Assembly: GCF_026339955.1 (NCBI RefSeq)
Contig: NZ_JAPEPW010000001.1
Location: 7,151,001 to 7,215,000, forward strand
Direction: 5' to 3'
DNA length: 64,000 nt
DNA from: Streptomyces sp. NBC_01549
GTDB taxonomy: Bacteria > Actinomycetota > Actinomycetes > Streptomycetales > Streptomycetaceae
In this document: positions 26,058 to 33,708 of the stretch, piece by piece
How positions within the stretch are numbered: the first letter of the stretch is position 1
How the letters are laid out: each line of letters begins with the position of its first letter
The notes under the pieces: generated by a model
The model's input: only the letters and a program-made list of their open reading frames with translations
What the model was told of the DNA's origin: nothing
Database searches by the model: none
Position numbers and translations under genes: made by a program

Positions 26058-26153
26058 GGCGAGGACGACGGGAGCGAAGGCCTCGTTGATCTCCACGGCG
26101 TCGATGCTGTCCGCCGTCAGGCCGGCCTGCTTCAGCGCACGCCGAAGGAGTGC
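26058..26153 (-). pseudogene. Thiolase fragment
   Basis: About 32 codons (LLRRALKQAGLTADSIDAVE then INEAFAPVVLA) match the conserved internal segment of acetyl-CoA acetyltransferases, including the NEAF motif. Both ends are lost: upstream sequence runs into the TetR promoter region and downstream into the dsbA-TPR gene. Confidence 0.7.
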
Positions 26154-26188
26154 ACGCCTGCCAGTACTCCGCCCCGACGCGGCTATAC

Positions 26189-26222
26189 GACGCCTGTTGC
26201 TTAGATGACACGCGTTGCTTTT
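26189..26222 (+). promoter_or_regulatory. Operator-like repeat upstream of TetR gene
   Basis: GACGCCTGTTGCTTAGATGA followed by CACGCGTTGCTTTT resembles the site at 24997-25030. Both contain TGTTGCTTA and GCGTTGC in the same phase. Probably the binding site of the TetR protein encoded 29 bases downstream. Confidence 0.55.
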
Positions 26223-26250
26223 GCGGCGGGGGTCGTGGAAACTGCTTGCC

Positions 26251-26883
26251 ATGCAGAACATGTCGAACACACGTGGTGCCTCACGGGACCCCCGCGCCCG
26301 CCGGACAAGAGCGCAGCTACGTGCGGCTGTCCTGGAACTGTCGACGGAGCGCGACCTGGAGACCGTCACCATGGCGGAGATCGCGGAGCGGGCCGAGGTG
26401 AACCGCGCGACGGTGTACCTCCACTACAAGGACCGGGAGGACCTCCTCCTCGATGCGACCGACAGCACCATGAGCGACATCGTCGACGCGGTGCGCGCCT
26501 GCCGGCTGGCCGCAGCAGGAGGGTTCCCGACCTCGGAGAGGGACCCCGCGCCCGGACATCTCGTCAAGCTGTTCACCCACGTCGACCGTCACCGCGCCCT
26601 CTACGGGCGCATGTTGGGGGAGGACGGCAGCCCCCGCTTCGTCGCCCGCCTGCATCGTCGGCTCGCCCAGGCGTGGTTCGAGCAACTCACGGCCGACGCC
26701 GACCCGGAGAAGGCGAACGAGGCGGTCCTCCAGGTGCGTGCCCAATACGTGAGCGGTGGGCTGATCGCGCTCATCACGCAGTGGGCGCAGGGCAGCTTCG
26801 ACGGTGCGGGCGGTCCGGACGGATCGACGGCCGTCGAGCATCTCTCGCATCTCGCCTGGTCCTTGATCCGTGGACGGGAATGA
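26251..26883 (+). CDS. TetR family transcriptional regulator
   Basis: A 210-residue repressor. The helix-turn-helix is at residues 20-65 (RAAVLELSTERDLETVTMAE and EVNRATVYLHYKDREDLLLD), followed by a helical ligand domain of the TetR_C_33 style (GGLIALITQWAQGSF). The ATG at 26251 is taken; 26260 is possible. The promoter region shares a 34-base element with the dsbA-TPR gene upstream, which suggests joint control. Confidence 0.85.
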   Translation: MQNMSNTRGASRDPRARRTRAQLRAAVLELSTERDLETVTMAEIAERAEVNRATVYLHYKDREDLLLDATDSTMSDIVDAVRACRLAAAGGFPTSERDPAPGHLVKLFTHVDRHRALYGRMLGEDGSPRFVARLHRRLAQAWFEQLTADADPEKANEAVLQVRAQYVSGGLIALITQWAQGSFDGAGGPDGSTAVEHLSHLAWSLIRGRE

Positions 26884-26942
26884 CATCGACGCGTCCGCGC
26901 ACCCGCTCCGCGGGCGTCGCGCCAAGGCCCTTCTCCCATGGC

Positions 26943-27719
26943 TCAGATGGCCTGGGCGGTGGGCATGATGGTGATTTCGGTGAGGTTGACGTGGCGGGGG
27001 ACGGCGGCCATGAAGGCGATGGTTTCGGCGATGTCGGCGTTCTGGAGGCAGTCGATGTCGTGGATGAGGTCGGCCATCAGCTTGGAGGCGTCGGGGTCGG
27101 TGACGTGGTCGGGCAGTTCGGTGTCGACCATGCCGGGTTCGATGGTGGCGACGCGGACCATCTTGGGGCCGAGTTCGACGTGGAGGAGCCTGGTGAGGTG
27201 GCTGATGTAGGCCTTGGTGCCGGAGTAGATCGAGAACTTCGCGAGGGTGCGGGTGGCCGCGATGGAGGAGGTGTTGATCAGGTCGGCGGGTTTGCCGTGG
27301 GCGGCGGAGTCGGTCAGGTGGGGGAGGAAGGCGGCGATGACGTTCATCAGGCCGCTGATGTTGAGGTCGATCTGGCGCTGCCAGTCGTCGACCTTGAGTT
27401 CCTCGATGCCGGAGATGAGCTGGACGCCGGCCTTGTTGAACACGAGGTCGGCCTTGCCGAAGCGCTCGGCGACCTGGTCGGCGGCGGTCTGGACGGCGGC
27501 GCGGTCGGTGACGTCGACGGCCAGGGCGAGTGCGGTTCCGCCGGAGGCCTCGATGCTTTTGACGACGTTCTCCAGTTTGTCCTTGCGCCGGGCGAGTACG
27601 ACCACGGTGGCACCGAGTTCGGCGAGGCGTTCGGCGGTGACGGCACCCATGCCGCTGGAGGCGCCGGAGACTACAGCGACACGGCCGGCCAGGGGGGTTC
27701 CGGTGAGGAGAGCAGACAT
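26943..27719 (-). CDS. SDR family oxidoreductase with NKAG motif
   Basis: A 258-residue classical SDR. GASSGMGA binds the cofactor and YSGTKAY is the catalytic Tyr/Lys motif preceded by SSIAATR. The structural NNAG motif is changed to NKAG (LVFNKAGVQL), an unusual change of the second asparagine. The C-terminus lacks the VDGG motif and ends ITIMPTAQAI, as in YdfG/serine-dehydrogenase-like SDRs. It is followed at its 5' side by another SDR in the same orientation (171-base gap), and an XRE regulator is divergent from that. Confidence 0.87.
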   Translation of the reverse strand: MSALLTGTPLAGRVAVVSGASSGMGAVTAERLAELGATVVVLARRKDKLENVVKSIEASGGTALALAVDVTDRAAVQTAADQVAERFGKADLVFNKAGVQLISGIEELKVDDWQRQIDLNISGLMNVIAAFLPHLTDSAAHGKPADLINTSSIAATRTLAKFSIYSGTKAYISHLTRLLHVELGPKMVRVATIEPGMVDTELPDHVTDPDASKLMADLIHDIDCLQNADIAETIAFMAAVPRHVNLTEITIMPTAQAI

Positions 27720-27890
27720 GACAGGTTCCTTCGCATGCGTGGTGGAAGTGGCGAACGCGAAAACCGCCGAGGCGGATCCGTCGCGGGCCGGGGGTGCCCG
27801 GCCGGGCCGCGAGGGGGGAGCTGACCCGGCCGAGCAGTTGTGAGGCCCCACGCGCATGGGTGAGGGCGCGTACCCCGGCGATCGGTGAAC

Positions 27891-28730
27891 TCAGGCGGCG
27901 TCGTCGTGGGCGGTGGCGGCGGACTTCTCGCGCCAGGGGGCGAGGTCGTCCCGCACCTGCTGGTACTTGACGTCGAGACGCTCGAGGGTGTCGCGTCCGA
28001 GGTAGAGGTGCGTGGGCAGCTTCTCGGTGGAAGCGACCTCGACGATGAGGGCGGCGCCCTTGACGGGGTCGCCGAGCTGGGCGTGGTTGGCCCGGTCGAT
28101 CCAGTCCAGCGTCACGTGGGCGGGGGTGTCGTCGTAGTCGGCGATACGGTTCGCGGCGACCGACAGGGAACTGGCGTCGAGGAAGTCGGTGCGGAAGACG
28201 CCCGGCTCGACCACCATCGACTGGATCCCGAACGACGCCATCTCGACGGACAGGGCCTCGCTGATGCCGGCGACCGCGAACTTCGACGCGCAGTACAGGC
28301 TGACACCGGGTTCACCCTCGAAACCCGACCGGGAACCGATGTGCACGAGCCTGCCGGAACCCTGCTTGCGCATGACGGGCAGGACGGCGCGGGTGACGTT
28401 GATCAGGCCGAAGACGTTGAGGTCGAAGAGCGAGCGGGCTTCGGCGTCGGTGATCTCTTCCAGGGCGCCCAGCAGGCCGCGGCCGGCGTTGTTCACCAGG
28501 ACGTCGATGCCGCCGAACCGGTCCACGGCCGCCTCAGTGGCCTGCGGAATGCTGTCGTTGTCGGTCACATCCAGCGCGACCGCGAAAATCTTGTCGGAAT
28601 TCTTCAGATCGGCCGGCACCCGCTCCGGGTTCCGTACGCCGACCACGACGTTGTTGCCTTCCGCCAGCGCTGCGCGGGCAATCTCCGCACCGATACCTCG
28701 GGATGCGCCGGTAACGAACCAAGTAGCCAC
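27891..28730 (-). CDS. SDR family oxidoreductase
   Basis: A 279-residue SDR of the type with a C-terminal extension. GASRGIGA binds NADP, NNAG is intact, and the catalytic site is S followed by YCASK. The C-terminal 60 residues (LERLDVKYQQVRDDLAPWRE) are typical of oxidoreductases related to retinol/ketoreductase SDRs. The start is immediately divergent from the XRE regulator across 441 bases that carry a candidate dyad. These regulators are often paired with SDR genes, so a regulatory link is likely. Confidence 0.88.
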   Translation of the reverse strand: MATWFVTGASRGIGAEIARAALAEGNNVVVGVRNPERVPADLKNSDKIFAVALDVTDNDSIPQATEAAVDRFGGIDVLVNNAGRGLLGALEEITDAEARSLFDLNVFGLINVTRAVLPVMRKQGSGRLVHIGSRSGFEGEPGVSLYCASKFAVAGISEALSVEMASFGIQSMVVEPGVFRTDFLDASSLSVAANRIADYDDTPAHVTLDWIDRANHAQLGDPVKGAALIVEVASTEKLPTHLYLGRDTLERLDVKYQQVRDDLAPWREKSAATAHDDAA

Positions 28731-28817
28731 GATCAGGCCTCTTTCTCTGCTTCTCGTTCACATGTTCATCGGGGTTTTCCTCCGACGCATCGCAAGGGAC
28801 AGGAAGGCCGGGAGTTT

Positions 28818-28838
28818 CCTGGGAGAAATATTCCCAGG
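28818..28838. promoter_or_regulatory. Inverted repeat in SDR/XRE divergent region
   Basis: CCTGGGA (28818-28824) and TCCCAGG (28832-28838) flank an AT-rich 7-base core. A related half-site TTTCCTGGG occurs at 29105-29113 near the XRE start. The rest of 28731-29171 shows no gene. Confidence 0.5.
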
Positions 28839-29171
28839 CTACGGAGTGCCCCTTCCGCTGTCGGCTCTCTACGGGCTGGGCGGACAGCGGACGGCCCGCG
28901 TTGCGCGACCATGCCGGTGAGGAACCGCACCTGTACCGCGTGCCACCGCGCGTACGCGCCCCGTTCGTCGGCCCGTATTGAGGAGCGGACCCGGAGGCAG
29001 GGATGCGTACCAGCACCCGCTGACCCCGGACCAGGGAATGCGATGCCGCGGGTGAGGAAAGCCAGAAAAGCGCGTCCGCTCACAGCCGCGAGAGTGGGCC
29101 ATCCTTTCCTGGGTGTATTACGGCCACCCTTGTGTCTCCCCATGCCCGCGGGCATTGCGGAGAATGACGGC

Positions 29172-30071
29172 ATGAACCAGATCGTGGAGCTGGGAGAGTT
29201 TCTCCGTTCGTGCCGAGGCCGGATCAATCCCGCAGACGCGGGAATGCCCAAGTCCGCCCGGCGTCGTGTCCCGGGCCTGCGCCGTGAGGAGCTCGCCCAG
29301 CTGGCAGGCGTCAGCGTCGACTACTACACGCGCCTGGAGCAGGGGCGCTGCCGTACCGCCTCGCCGGAGATCCTCGAGTCTCTGGCGACAGCGTTGCGCC
29401 TCGACGAAACCGAACGCGCACACCTGTTCGACCTTGCGAATCGGCGCCCCACCCAGCCCCGGCGGTCCATGCCTTCCCCGGCCGAGCAGGTCAGCCCAGC
29501 CGTCCATCAGCTGCTGACCACCCTGGATGCCGCCTACTGCCCCGCATTCGTTCTGGGCCGGCGCACCGACGTGGTGGCCTCCAACCCGCTCTCTCGTGCA
29601 CTGATCGCCGACTTCGACGCCATGCCCGCGAACGAGCGCAACCAGAGCCGGTTCCTCTTCCTCAGCCCCGCCGCCCGCGAGCTGTACGCGGACTGGCAGA
29701 CCGTCGCCGCGGACACCGCCGCCATGCTGCGTATGGACGCCGGTCGCCACCCCGAGGACCCGCAGCTGGGCGAACTGGTCGGCGAACTCGCCGTGCGCAG
29801 TGAGTACTTCCGCGCGTGCTGGGCCGAGCGCAGGGTCCACGAGCGAACCGAGGGGACCAAGAGCTACCACCATCGCGTCGTCGGCGACCTCACCGTCACC
29901 TACCAAGCTCTCGCCCTGCCCGGCGACAGCAACCAGACCCTGTGCATCTACAGCACCGAGCCCGGCTCCTCCTCCGAAACCGCCCTGCGGCTCCTGGCGA
30001 CCTGGTCGACCGAGCCCCTCACGGACGGGGCCCGTACCGCCGTACCGAGCGAGCCGGACACCGCCGCCTGA
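29172..30071 (+). CDS. XRE family regulator with MmyB-like ligand domain
   Basis: A 299-residue regulator. The helix-turn-helix occupies residues 8-85 with the characteristic VPGLRREELAQLAGVSVDYY and TRLEQGR. The C-terminal MmyB-like PAS domain includes VVASNPLSRALI and RSEYFRACWAERRV. MmyB-type proteins bind fatty-acid-like or other small ligands and commonly control a neighbouring SDR. The ATG at 29172 was chosen; one at 29142 is in frame but the conserved domain starts later. Confidence 0.86.
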   Translation: MNQIVELGEFLRSCRGRINPADAGMPKSARRRVPGLRREELAQLAGVSVDYYTRLEQGRCRTASPEILESLATALRLDETERAHLFDLANRRPTQPRRSMPSPAEQVSPAVHQLLTTLDAAYCPAFVLGRRTDVVASNPLSRALIADFDAMPANERNQSRFLFLSPAARELYADWQTVAADTAAMLRMDAGRHPEDPQLGELVGELAVRSEYFRACWAERRVHERTEGTKSYHHRVVGDLTVTYQALALPGDSNQTLCIYSTEPGSSSETALRLLATWSTEPLTDGARTAVPSEPDTAA

Positions 30072-30073
30072 CG

Positions 30074-30169
30074 GCGAGTCGGCGCTACCAAGGCGAGTAA
30101 GCGCTGTCCAAGGTCTTCTCCCCGGCCGGGCTTGGCCTGGACGAAGGCCGCGTTGGTCAGCGGGCTCAT
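30074..30169 (-). pseudogene. Antibiotic-biosynthesis-monooxygenase (ABM) gene, 5' fragment
   Basis: From ATG 30169, with a ggggc ribosome site, 32 codons (MSPLTNAAFVQAKPGRGEDL then GQRLLALVAPTR) match the N-terminal half of ABM-domain quinol monooxygenases. Homology stops 2 bases from the end of the converging XRE gene, so the rest was lost. Confidence 0.62.
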
Positions 30170-30260
30170 ATCGTGCCCCTTTCACGGGCAGGCGCTGGGG
30201 AAGACCGGCACCACCGTGGCTCTCGGCCCCACGTCCGACGCGCAGATCGGCCTGGAGACC

Positions 30261-30350
30261 GCGATCCCCGCCGTCGACGCGATCCCCGCCGTCGACGCGA
30301 TCCCCGCCGTCGACGCGATCCCCGCCGTCGACGCGATCCCCGCCGTCGAC
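30261..30350. repeat. Five perfect 18-bp tandem repeats
   Basis: Five identical copies of GCGATCCCCGCCGTCGAC. On the plus strand they encode AIPAVD repeats within an open frame (30132-30380, 82 codons) that I cannot support as a gene. Sequence from 30351 to 30611 has no recognisable gene. Confidence 0.85.
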
Positions 30351-30623
30351 GCGGTCGACGCCGTCTACGGCACCGATTAGCAGCCCTCCCGCATCACTGA
30401 CCGGCGGCCACGGTCCACGACCTGTTCGCCTTGCCTGGTGGCGTCTGCCGGGTGCAGCGGGGGTGTTCGCTGACTGGGACTGCCTCTCCCAGGAAACCCT
30501 CGCCCTTCCTGCCCATCCGGATCTGGGGAGACTCGAAGTCATCGGTGGTGGGAGCGGTCTTCGGGAAGCGCTCAACCGGTACAACGCACAACCCTACAGA
30601 CCAGCCTGAGAGTGGACACCGTC

Positions 30624-30989
30624 ATGACAACCCTGACCACAGCTTCGGATCCCGCCTATTGCAGGAACCCCATGAACTCCGCGCGTTCTTCTGGCTCGGA
30701 CGCCCCTCCGCAGGCGTTGCACGGTGACGAGCAGTGGCTGGTGGGCTTCCGTTTCCGGACTGCCACCGGCACGCTGATGCGGCATTACTACGTGGTTCCC
30801 CGGGCTGCGGGTGCTGAGCATGCCGCGCAGTTGGCAGCCCAGCGGGCCCGCAGTGCGGGGGAGCAGGAGAGGCGCGCGTTCGCCCTGGTCGACGAACGTT
30901 GGATAGAGGTCCGCCGGCTACGCCGCAGCGTCGTAGGTGACTGGCGCCTGGGGTTGCGTCCTGGAGAGTGGCGTACAGGTTCCGTCTGA
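30624..30989 (+). CDS. Hypothetical protein
   Basis: A 121-residue protein I do not recognise. The middle (LVGFRFRTATGTLMRHYYVV) looks like beta strands, followed by a charged Ala/Arg-rich helix (AAQLAAQRARSAGEQERRAF) and another strand region. It has no signal peptide or metal motif. A GTG at 30612 is an alternative start. It is convergent with the phosphotransferase gene. Codon use is Streptomyces-like, which is the main reason to call it. Confidence 0.5.
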   Translation: MTTLTTASDPAYCRNPMNSARSSGSDAPPQALHGDEQWLVGFRFRTATGTLMRHYYVVPRAAGAEHAAQLAAQRARSAGEQERRAFALVDERWIEVRRLRRSVVGDWRLGLRPGEWRTGSV

Positions 30990-31095
30990 TGCGGGAGTCC
31001 GTCTCTGCGTCGGAGGCCAACGATTTCGCCCTGGCTGTGGTGGTCTGTGGTGGTCATGGTCTCGTCGGTGACGGTGGCCTGCTCGGCCCGGTCGT

Positions 31096-32013
31096 TCAGC
31101 GGGCTGTCGCGGTGAGGCGTCGCAGGGCGGTGTGGGCGGGTGGGCCCCAGGTCGGCTTGCCGCCGGGGCGACCGTGGATGCCGGCCTCTCCGATGAGGAT
31201 GCCGCTGAGGGCTTGCAGCACGGCCCAGCCGCGGGCGCGGCGCAGAGTCGCGGCGTCCGGGGTTGGCTGGTAGGCGGCGTGGAAGCGGTCGGTGGCGTCG
31301 TCCGGCAGGAGCACCCAAGCGGCGGCGAGGTCACAGGCCGGATCGCCCGCGCAGAGATCGCCGAAGTCGATCACGCCGCAGAAGGTGCCGTCCGCGGTGA
31401 GGACGTTGGCCGGATGCAGGTCGCCGTGGAGCCACAGTGCCGGGCCGACCCAGCCGGGTGCGGCGACGGCGTCTTCCCAGACCGCGCGGACGGCATCCGG
31501 ATCGGGGACCAGCCCCAGCTCGGTGGCCGAAGTGAGCTGCTTGGCGAACGGCTCGGCACGCTCGGCCAGCGGCCCCCCGCGGCCATAGCCGCCGATGGGC
31601 GCCGCGTCGGGAGCGGGCCGGTGAAGAGCCGTCAGGAAGGTGGCCAAGGTGTCGGCCGCCTCCGCAGCGCTCGTGGCGGGGGCGCGGTCGGCGGGTGCGC
31701 CCGGCACCCAGGTGGTGACGATCCAGGGGCGCGGGAACCGCTCGGAGGGCTCGCCGAGGCGCTGCGGGACGGGGACCTGCAGAGGAAGGCGCGGGGCGAG
31801 GGAGGGCACCCAGGCGTATTCCTTGCGCAGCAGCGCGTCCGCGGACCGCGTCGCCCAGGGCAACCGGACGGCCAGGTCGTCGCCGAGCCGCCACAACTGG
31901 TTGTCCCAGCCACGCGCGCCGAGCCGCACAGGGCGATCGGCCAGGTCGGGGTGCTGGTCGCGCAGTAGATCCCGAACCAACTCCGCGGTGATCTCGATCT
32001 CGGTGTGCGTCAT
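31096..32013 (-). CDS. Aminoglycoside phosphotransferase (APH) family protein
   Basis: A 305-residue kinase-fold protein. The catalytic loop LHGDLHPANVL (Brenner-type HxDxxxxN) and the metal-binding VIDFGDLCAGDP are intact, and the N-lobe shows GWDNQLWRLGDDLAVRLPW. Such proteins phosphorylate antibiotics, sugars or other small molecules, and resistance cannot be claimed from sequence alone. The ATG at 32013 matches the domain start. It is convergent with the hypothetical gene at 30624. Confidence 0.86.
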   Translation of the reverse strand: MTHTEIEITAELVRDLLRDQHPDLADRPVRLGARGWDNQLWRLGDDLAVRLPWATRSADALLRKEYAWVPSLAPRLPLQVPVPQRLGEPSERFPRPWIVTTWVPGAPADRAPATSAAEAADTLATFLTALHRPAPDAAPIGGYGRGGPLAERAEPFAKQLTSATELGLVPDPDAVRAVWEDAVAAPGWVGPALWLHGDLHPANVLTADGTFCGVIDFGDLCAGDPACDLAAAWVLLPDDATDRFHAAYQPTPDAATLRRARGWAVLQALSGILIGEAGIHGRPGGKPTWGPPAHTALRRLTATAR

Positions 32014-32093
32014 GCGGAGCAACGGTAGCCGGGGCCGCCCGCCCGTACTCAACCCGTTCGGGGTTCTCGCTGACGGCCCTCGTCGGCGGCGTC

Positions 32094-32483
32094 TCAGCCG
32101 ACGCTGTCGCGCGGAAGCACCATGCTGCGGTGGTCGTTGCAGCCCGCCGACGGAGTGTCGCCCGGAACCGGCCATGTCTGGTGGGCCTGCAGAGCGAGGC
32201 TCACCAGGGTGAGGAGCAGGCTGATGTCGGCGTCGACTTCGAGGCGTATGGTCACCCACCGAGATCCGGGCACTATGCGGACCGCGGTCGCGCCCCTGAG
32301 ATGATCCTGGAAGCGCTGAATGGCACGGGCCGTGAGGTGCAGGTCGACATCGTGATCCGAATGGAAATGCACGATCTCGCTCTGTGCCGAACTCAGCGCC
32401 CGTCCCGTGCCGCAGCTCGGCCGGGCCTCCGCGAGGTCCGGCCAGTTCGCCAGTTGCGTCATGGCACGAGAGGCCAACGTCAT
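32094..32483 (-). CDS. Luciferase-domain (DUF5519-like) protein
   Basis: A 129-residue protein. The core IVHFHSDHDVDLHLTARAIQ, VRIVPGSRWVTIRLEVDADI and LLLTLVSLALQAH match the small luciferase-like/DUF5519 domain seen in actinomycetes. A biological role is not known. The name reflects fold similarity and does not imply light emission. The last 25 residues are poorly structured. Confidence 0.6.
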   Translation of the reverse strand: MTLASRAMTQLANWPDLAEARPSCGTGRALSSAQSEIVHFHSDHDVDLHLTARAIQRFQDHLRGATAVRIVPGSRWVTIRLEVDADISLLLTLVSLALQAHQTWPVPGDTPSAGCNDHRSMVLPRDSVG

Positions 32484-32647
32484 GCCCCCATCATGACGAG
32501 CTCACCGTCCGGCCACCAGGACTTGAGCATGCCGTAACTGAGCCGTAGCCGGCGCATGCACCTGGATGAGGGCGACATGATCTGCGCGGGATGAGCTGAC
32601 ACGCCGATCAACAACGCGCACCGCCATCACCGCTCGCCTCCACGGGA

Positions 32648-33328
32648 TCACGCCATCCAGAAGAAGACGGCGGTCATCCGCTTGTCCTCCATCGTGCTGC
32701 CCCAGTAGCCGGTGGCGCTGTGCATCAGGTTGGCGTTGTAGAGGAGCAGCCGGTTGTAGCGGTGCGGGACCTCGAGGTCCTCGACGAAGGAGTCCGGCGC
32801 CACGAACCGCGTGCCCAGCGCGTCGACCAGGTTGTTGTGCGGAGCCGCCACCACGTTCCCGCCGAGCCGGCCGCCGGGCAGGTTCTGCCGGTAGAAGCTT
32901 GTTCCGCAGCTCTTGGGCACGACCGGGTTGAGATAGAGCACGGCGGCGTAGCGGCACAGCGCGCGGGAGTCGGTGTGCGGCCGCGGTTGGCCCTCGTCCT
33001 TGCCGACCACCTGGACGCAGTTGTGGTTGAGCGTGCCTCCGGAGGGCGTGCTCTGCACCCACAGCTCCTTCGCGCCGGTGGCCTTCTTCACCAGCCGTTC
33101 CACACGGGTCAGTTCGCCCGGTTCGAGCCCCGGCATCGTCCGCAGGCCCGGCCAGCTCTCCGAGGTGTACGGGTAGCCCTTGGCCCAGTCGTCCTTGGCG
33201 AGACAGCGGGCCCGGACGGCGTCCACGTCGGGCAGCACATCGTCGAAGACCCAGTAGTCCCGGTCACGGGTCGGTTTCCGATACGGGAGGACAGGGAGGG
33301 CCGGAGTCCGTGGGGGGTGTGAGGACAT
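32648..33328 (-). CDS. 2-oxoglutarate/Fe(II) oxygenase-like protein (DUF6445 type)
   Basis: A 226-residue protein. PRPHTDSRALCRYAAVLYLN gives the HxD pair. A distal RLLLYNANLMHSATGYWG supplies the second histidine, and DKRMTAVFFW provides an Arg for 2-oxoglutarate, the double-stranded beta-helix order expected of a prolyl-hydroxylase-like oxygenase. The substrate is unknown. ATG 33328 was chosen; 33361 would add 11 residues. Three TTGGTCA repeats lie just upstream. Confidence 0.68.
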   Translation of the reverse strand: MSSHPPRTPALPVLPYRKPTRDRDYWVFDDVLPDVDAVRARCLAKDDWAKGYPYTSESWPGLRTMPGLEPGELTRVERLVKKATGAKELWVQSTPSGGTLNHNCVQVVGKDEGQPRPHTDSRALCRYAAVLYLNPVVPKSCGTSFYRQNLPGGRLGGNVVAAPHNNLVDALGTRFVAPDSFVEDLEVPHRYNRLLLYNANLMHSATGYWGSTMEDKRMTAVFFWMA

Positions 33329-33350
33329 GCGGCCGACCATAGTGGCGGCG

Positions 33351-33404
33351 TTGGTCACCACTCGCCATGAAATTGGTCAACAATCTGTCAACTTCCCTTG
33401 GTCA
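33351..33404. promoter_or_regulatory. Three direct TTGGTCA repeats
   Basis: TTGGTCA occurs at 33351-33357, 33373-33379 and 33398-33404, spaced 22 and 25 bases, just upstream of the oxygenase-like gene. Spacings near two helical turns suggest a regulator binding one DNA face. Confidence 0.45.
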
Positions 33405-33477
33405 CAAAGCTGTCGGCGCCCCGTGCGCACCTCCGCGCATGCTCCGTACGCATCTCGACACGCCTCGCGCCGCAGCA

Positions 33478-33498
33478 TGGAAATGAGATCCATTTTCA
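33478..33498. promoter_or_regulatory. Probable Zur box
   Basis: TGGAAATG-AGATC-CATTTTCA is a 21-base pseudo-palindrome (7 of 8 arm positions pair), 38 bases before a zinc-free L32 gene. The arms TGAAAATG-like/CATTTTCA are those of actinobacterial Zur sites. Gene identity and motif support each other. Confidence 0.72.
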
Positions 33499-33536
33499 GA
33501 TAGCGTGAGCGGTGTCCACCTACCTTGGAGACCGAC

Positions 33537-33707
33537 ATGGCCGTTCCCAAACGCAAGATGTCCCGCGGCAACACCCGCCACCGCCGCGCCCGGTGGAAGG
33601 CCGCCACGGCGCCACTCGCCCCGATCACCGTCGACGGCGCCACCCGCCTCGTACCGCAGCGACTGGCCAAGGCGTACGAGCGCGGCTCGCTGCGTCCGGA
33701 GGGCTGA
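33537..33707 (+). CDS. rpmF: 50S ribosomal protein L32, zinc-free (C-minus) paralogue
   Basis: A 56-residue bL32: MAVPKRKMSRGNTRHRRARW is the invariant N-terminus. The usual CxxC pairs of zinc-ribbon L32 are absent (the C-terminal half reads PITVDGATRLVPQRL). Such C-minus paralogues replace the zinc-binding form when zinc is scarce and are normally repressed by Zur. The ATG at 33537 follows ggagaccgac; an upstream ATG at 33525 is out of register with the family. The stop is one base from the next start, so the genes form an operon. Confidence 0.9.
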   Translation: MAVPKRKMSRGNTRHRRARWKAATAPLAPITVDGATRLVPQRLAKAYERGSLRPEG

Positions 33708-33708
33708 C

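Noticed and set aside
27885..29171. A 728-residue version of the XRE regulator starting at 27885
   Set aside because: The extra part is antisense to a clear SDR gene; the helix-turn-helix begins just after 29172.
30261..30350. An origin-like iteron array
   Set aside because: There is no replication gene nearby and the repeats are codon-phased.
30132..30380. A gene encoding the AIPAVD repeats
   Set aside because: No ribosome site or recognisable domain; it overlaps the ABM fragment on the other strand. Kept as a repeat only.
31096..32013. An antibiotic resistance gene
   Set aside because: The APH fold is clear but the family acts on many substrates; nothing in sequence or context shows resistance.
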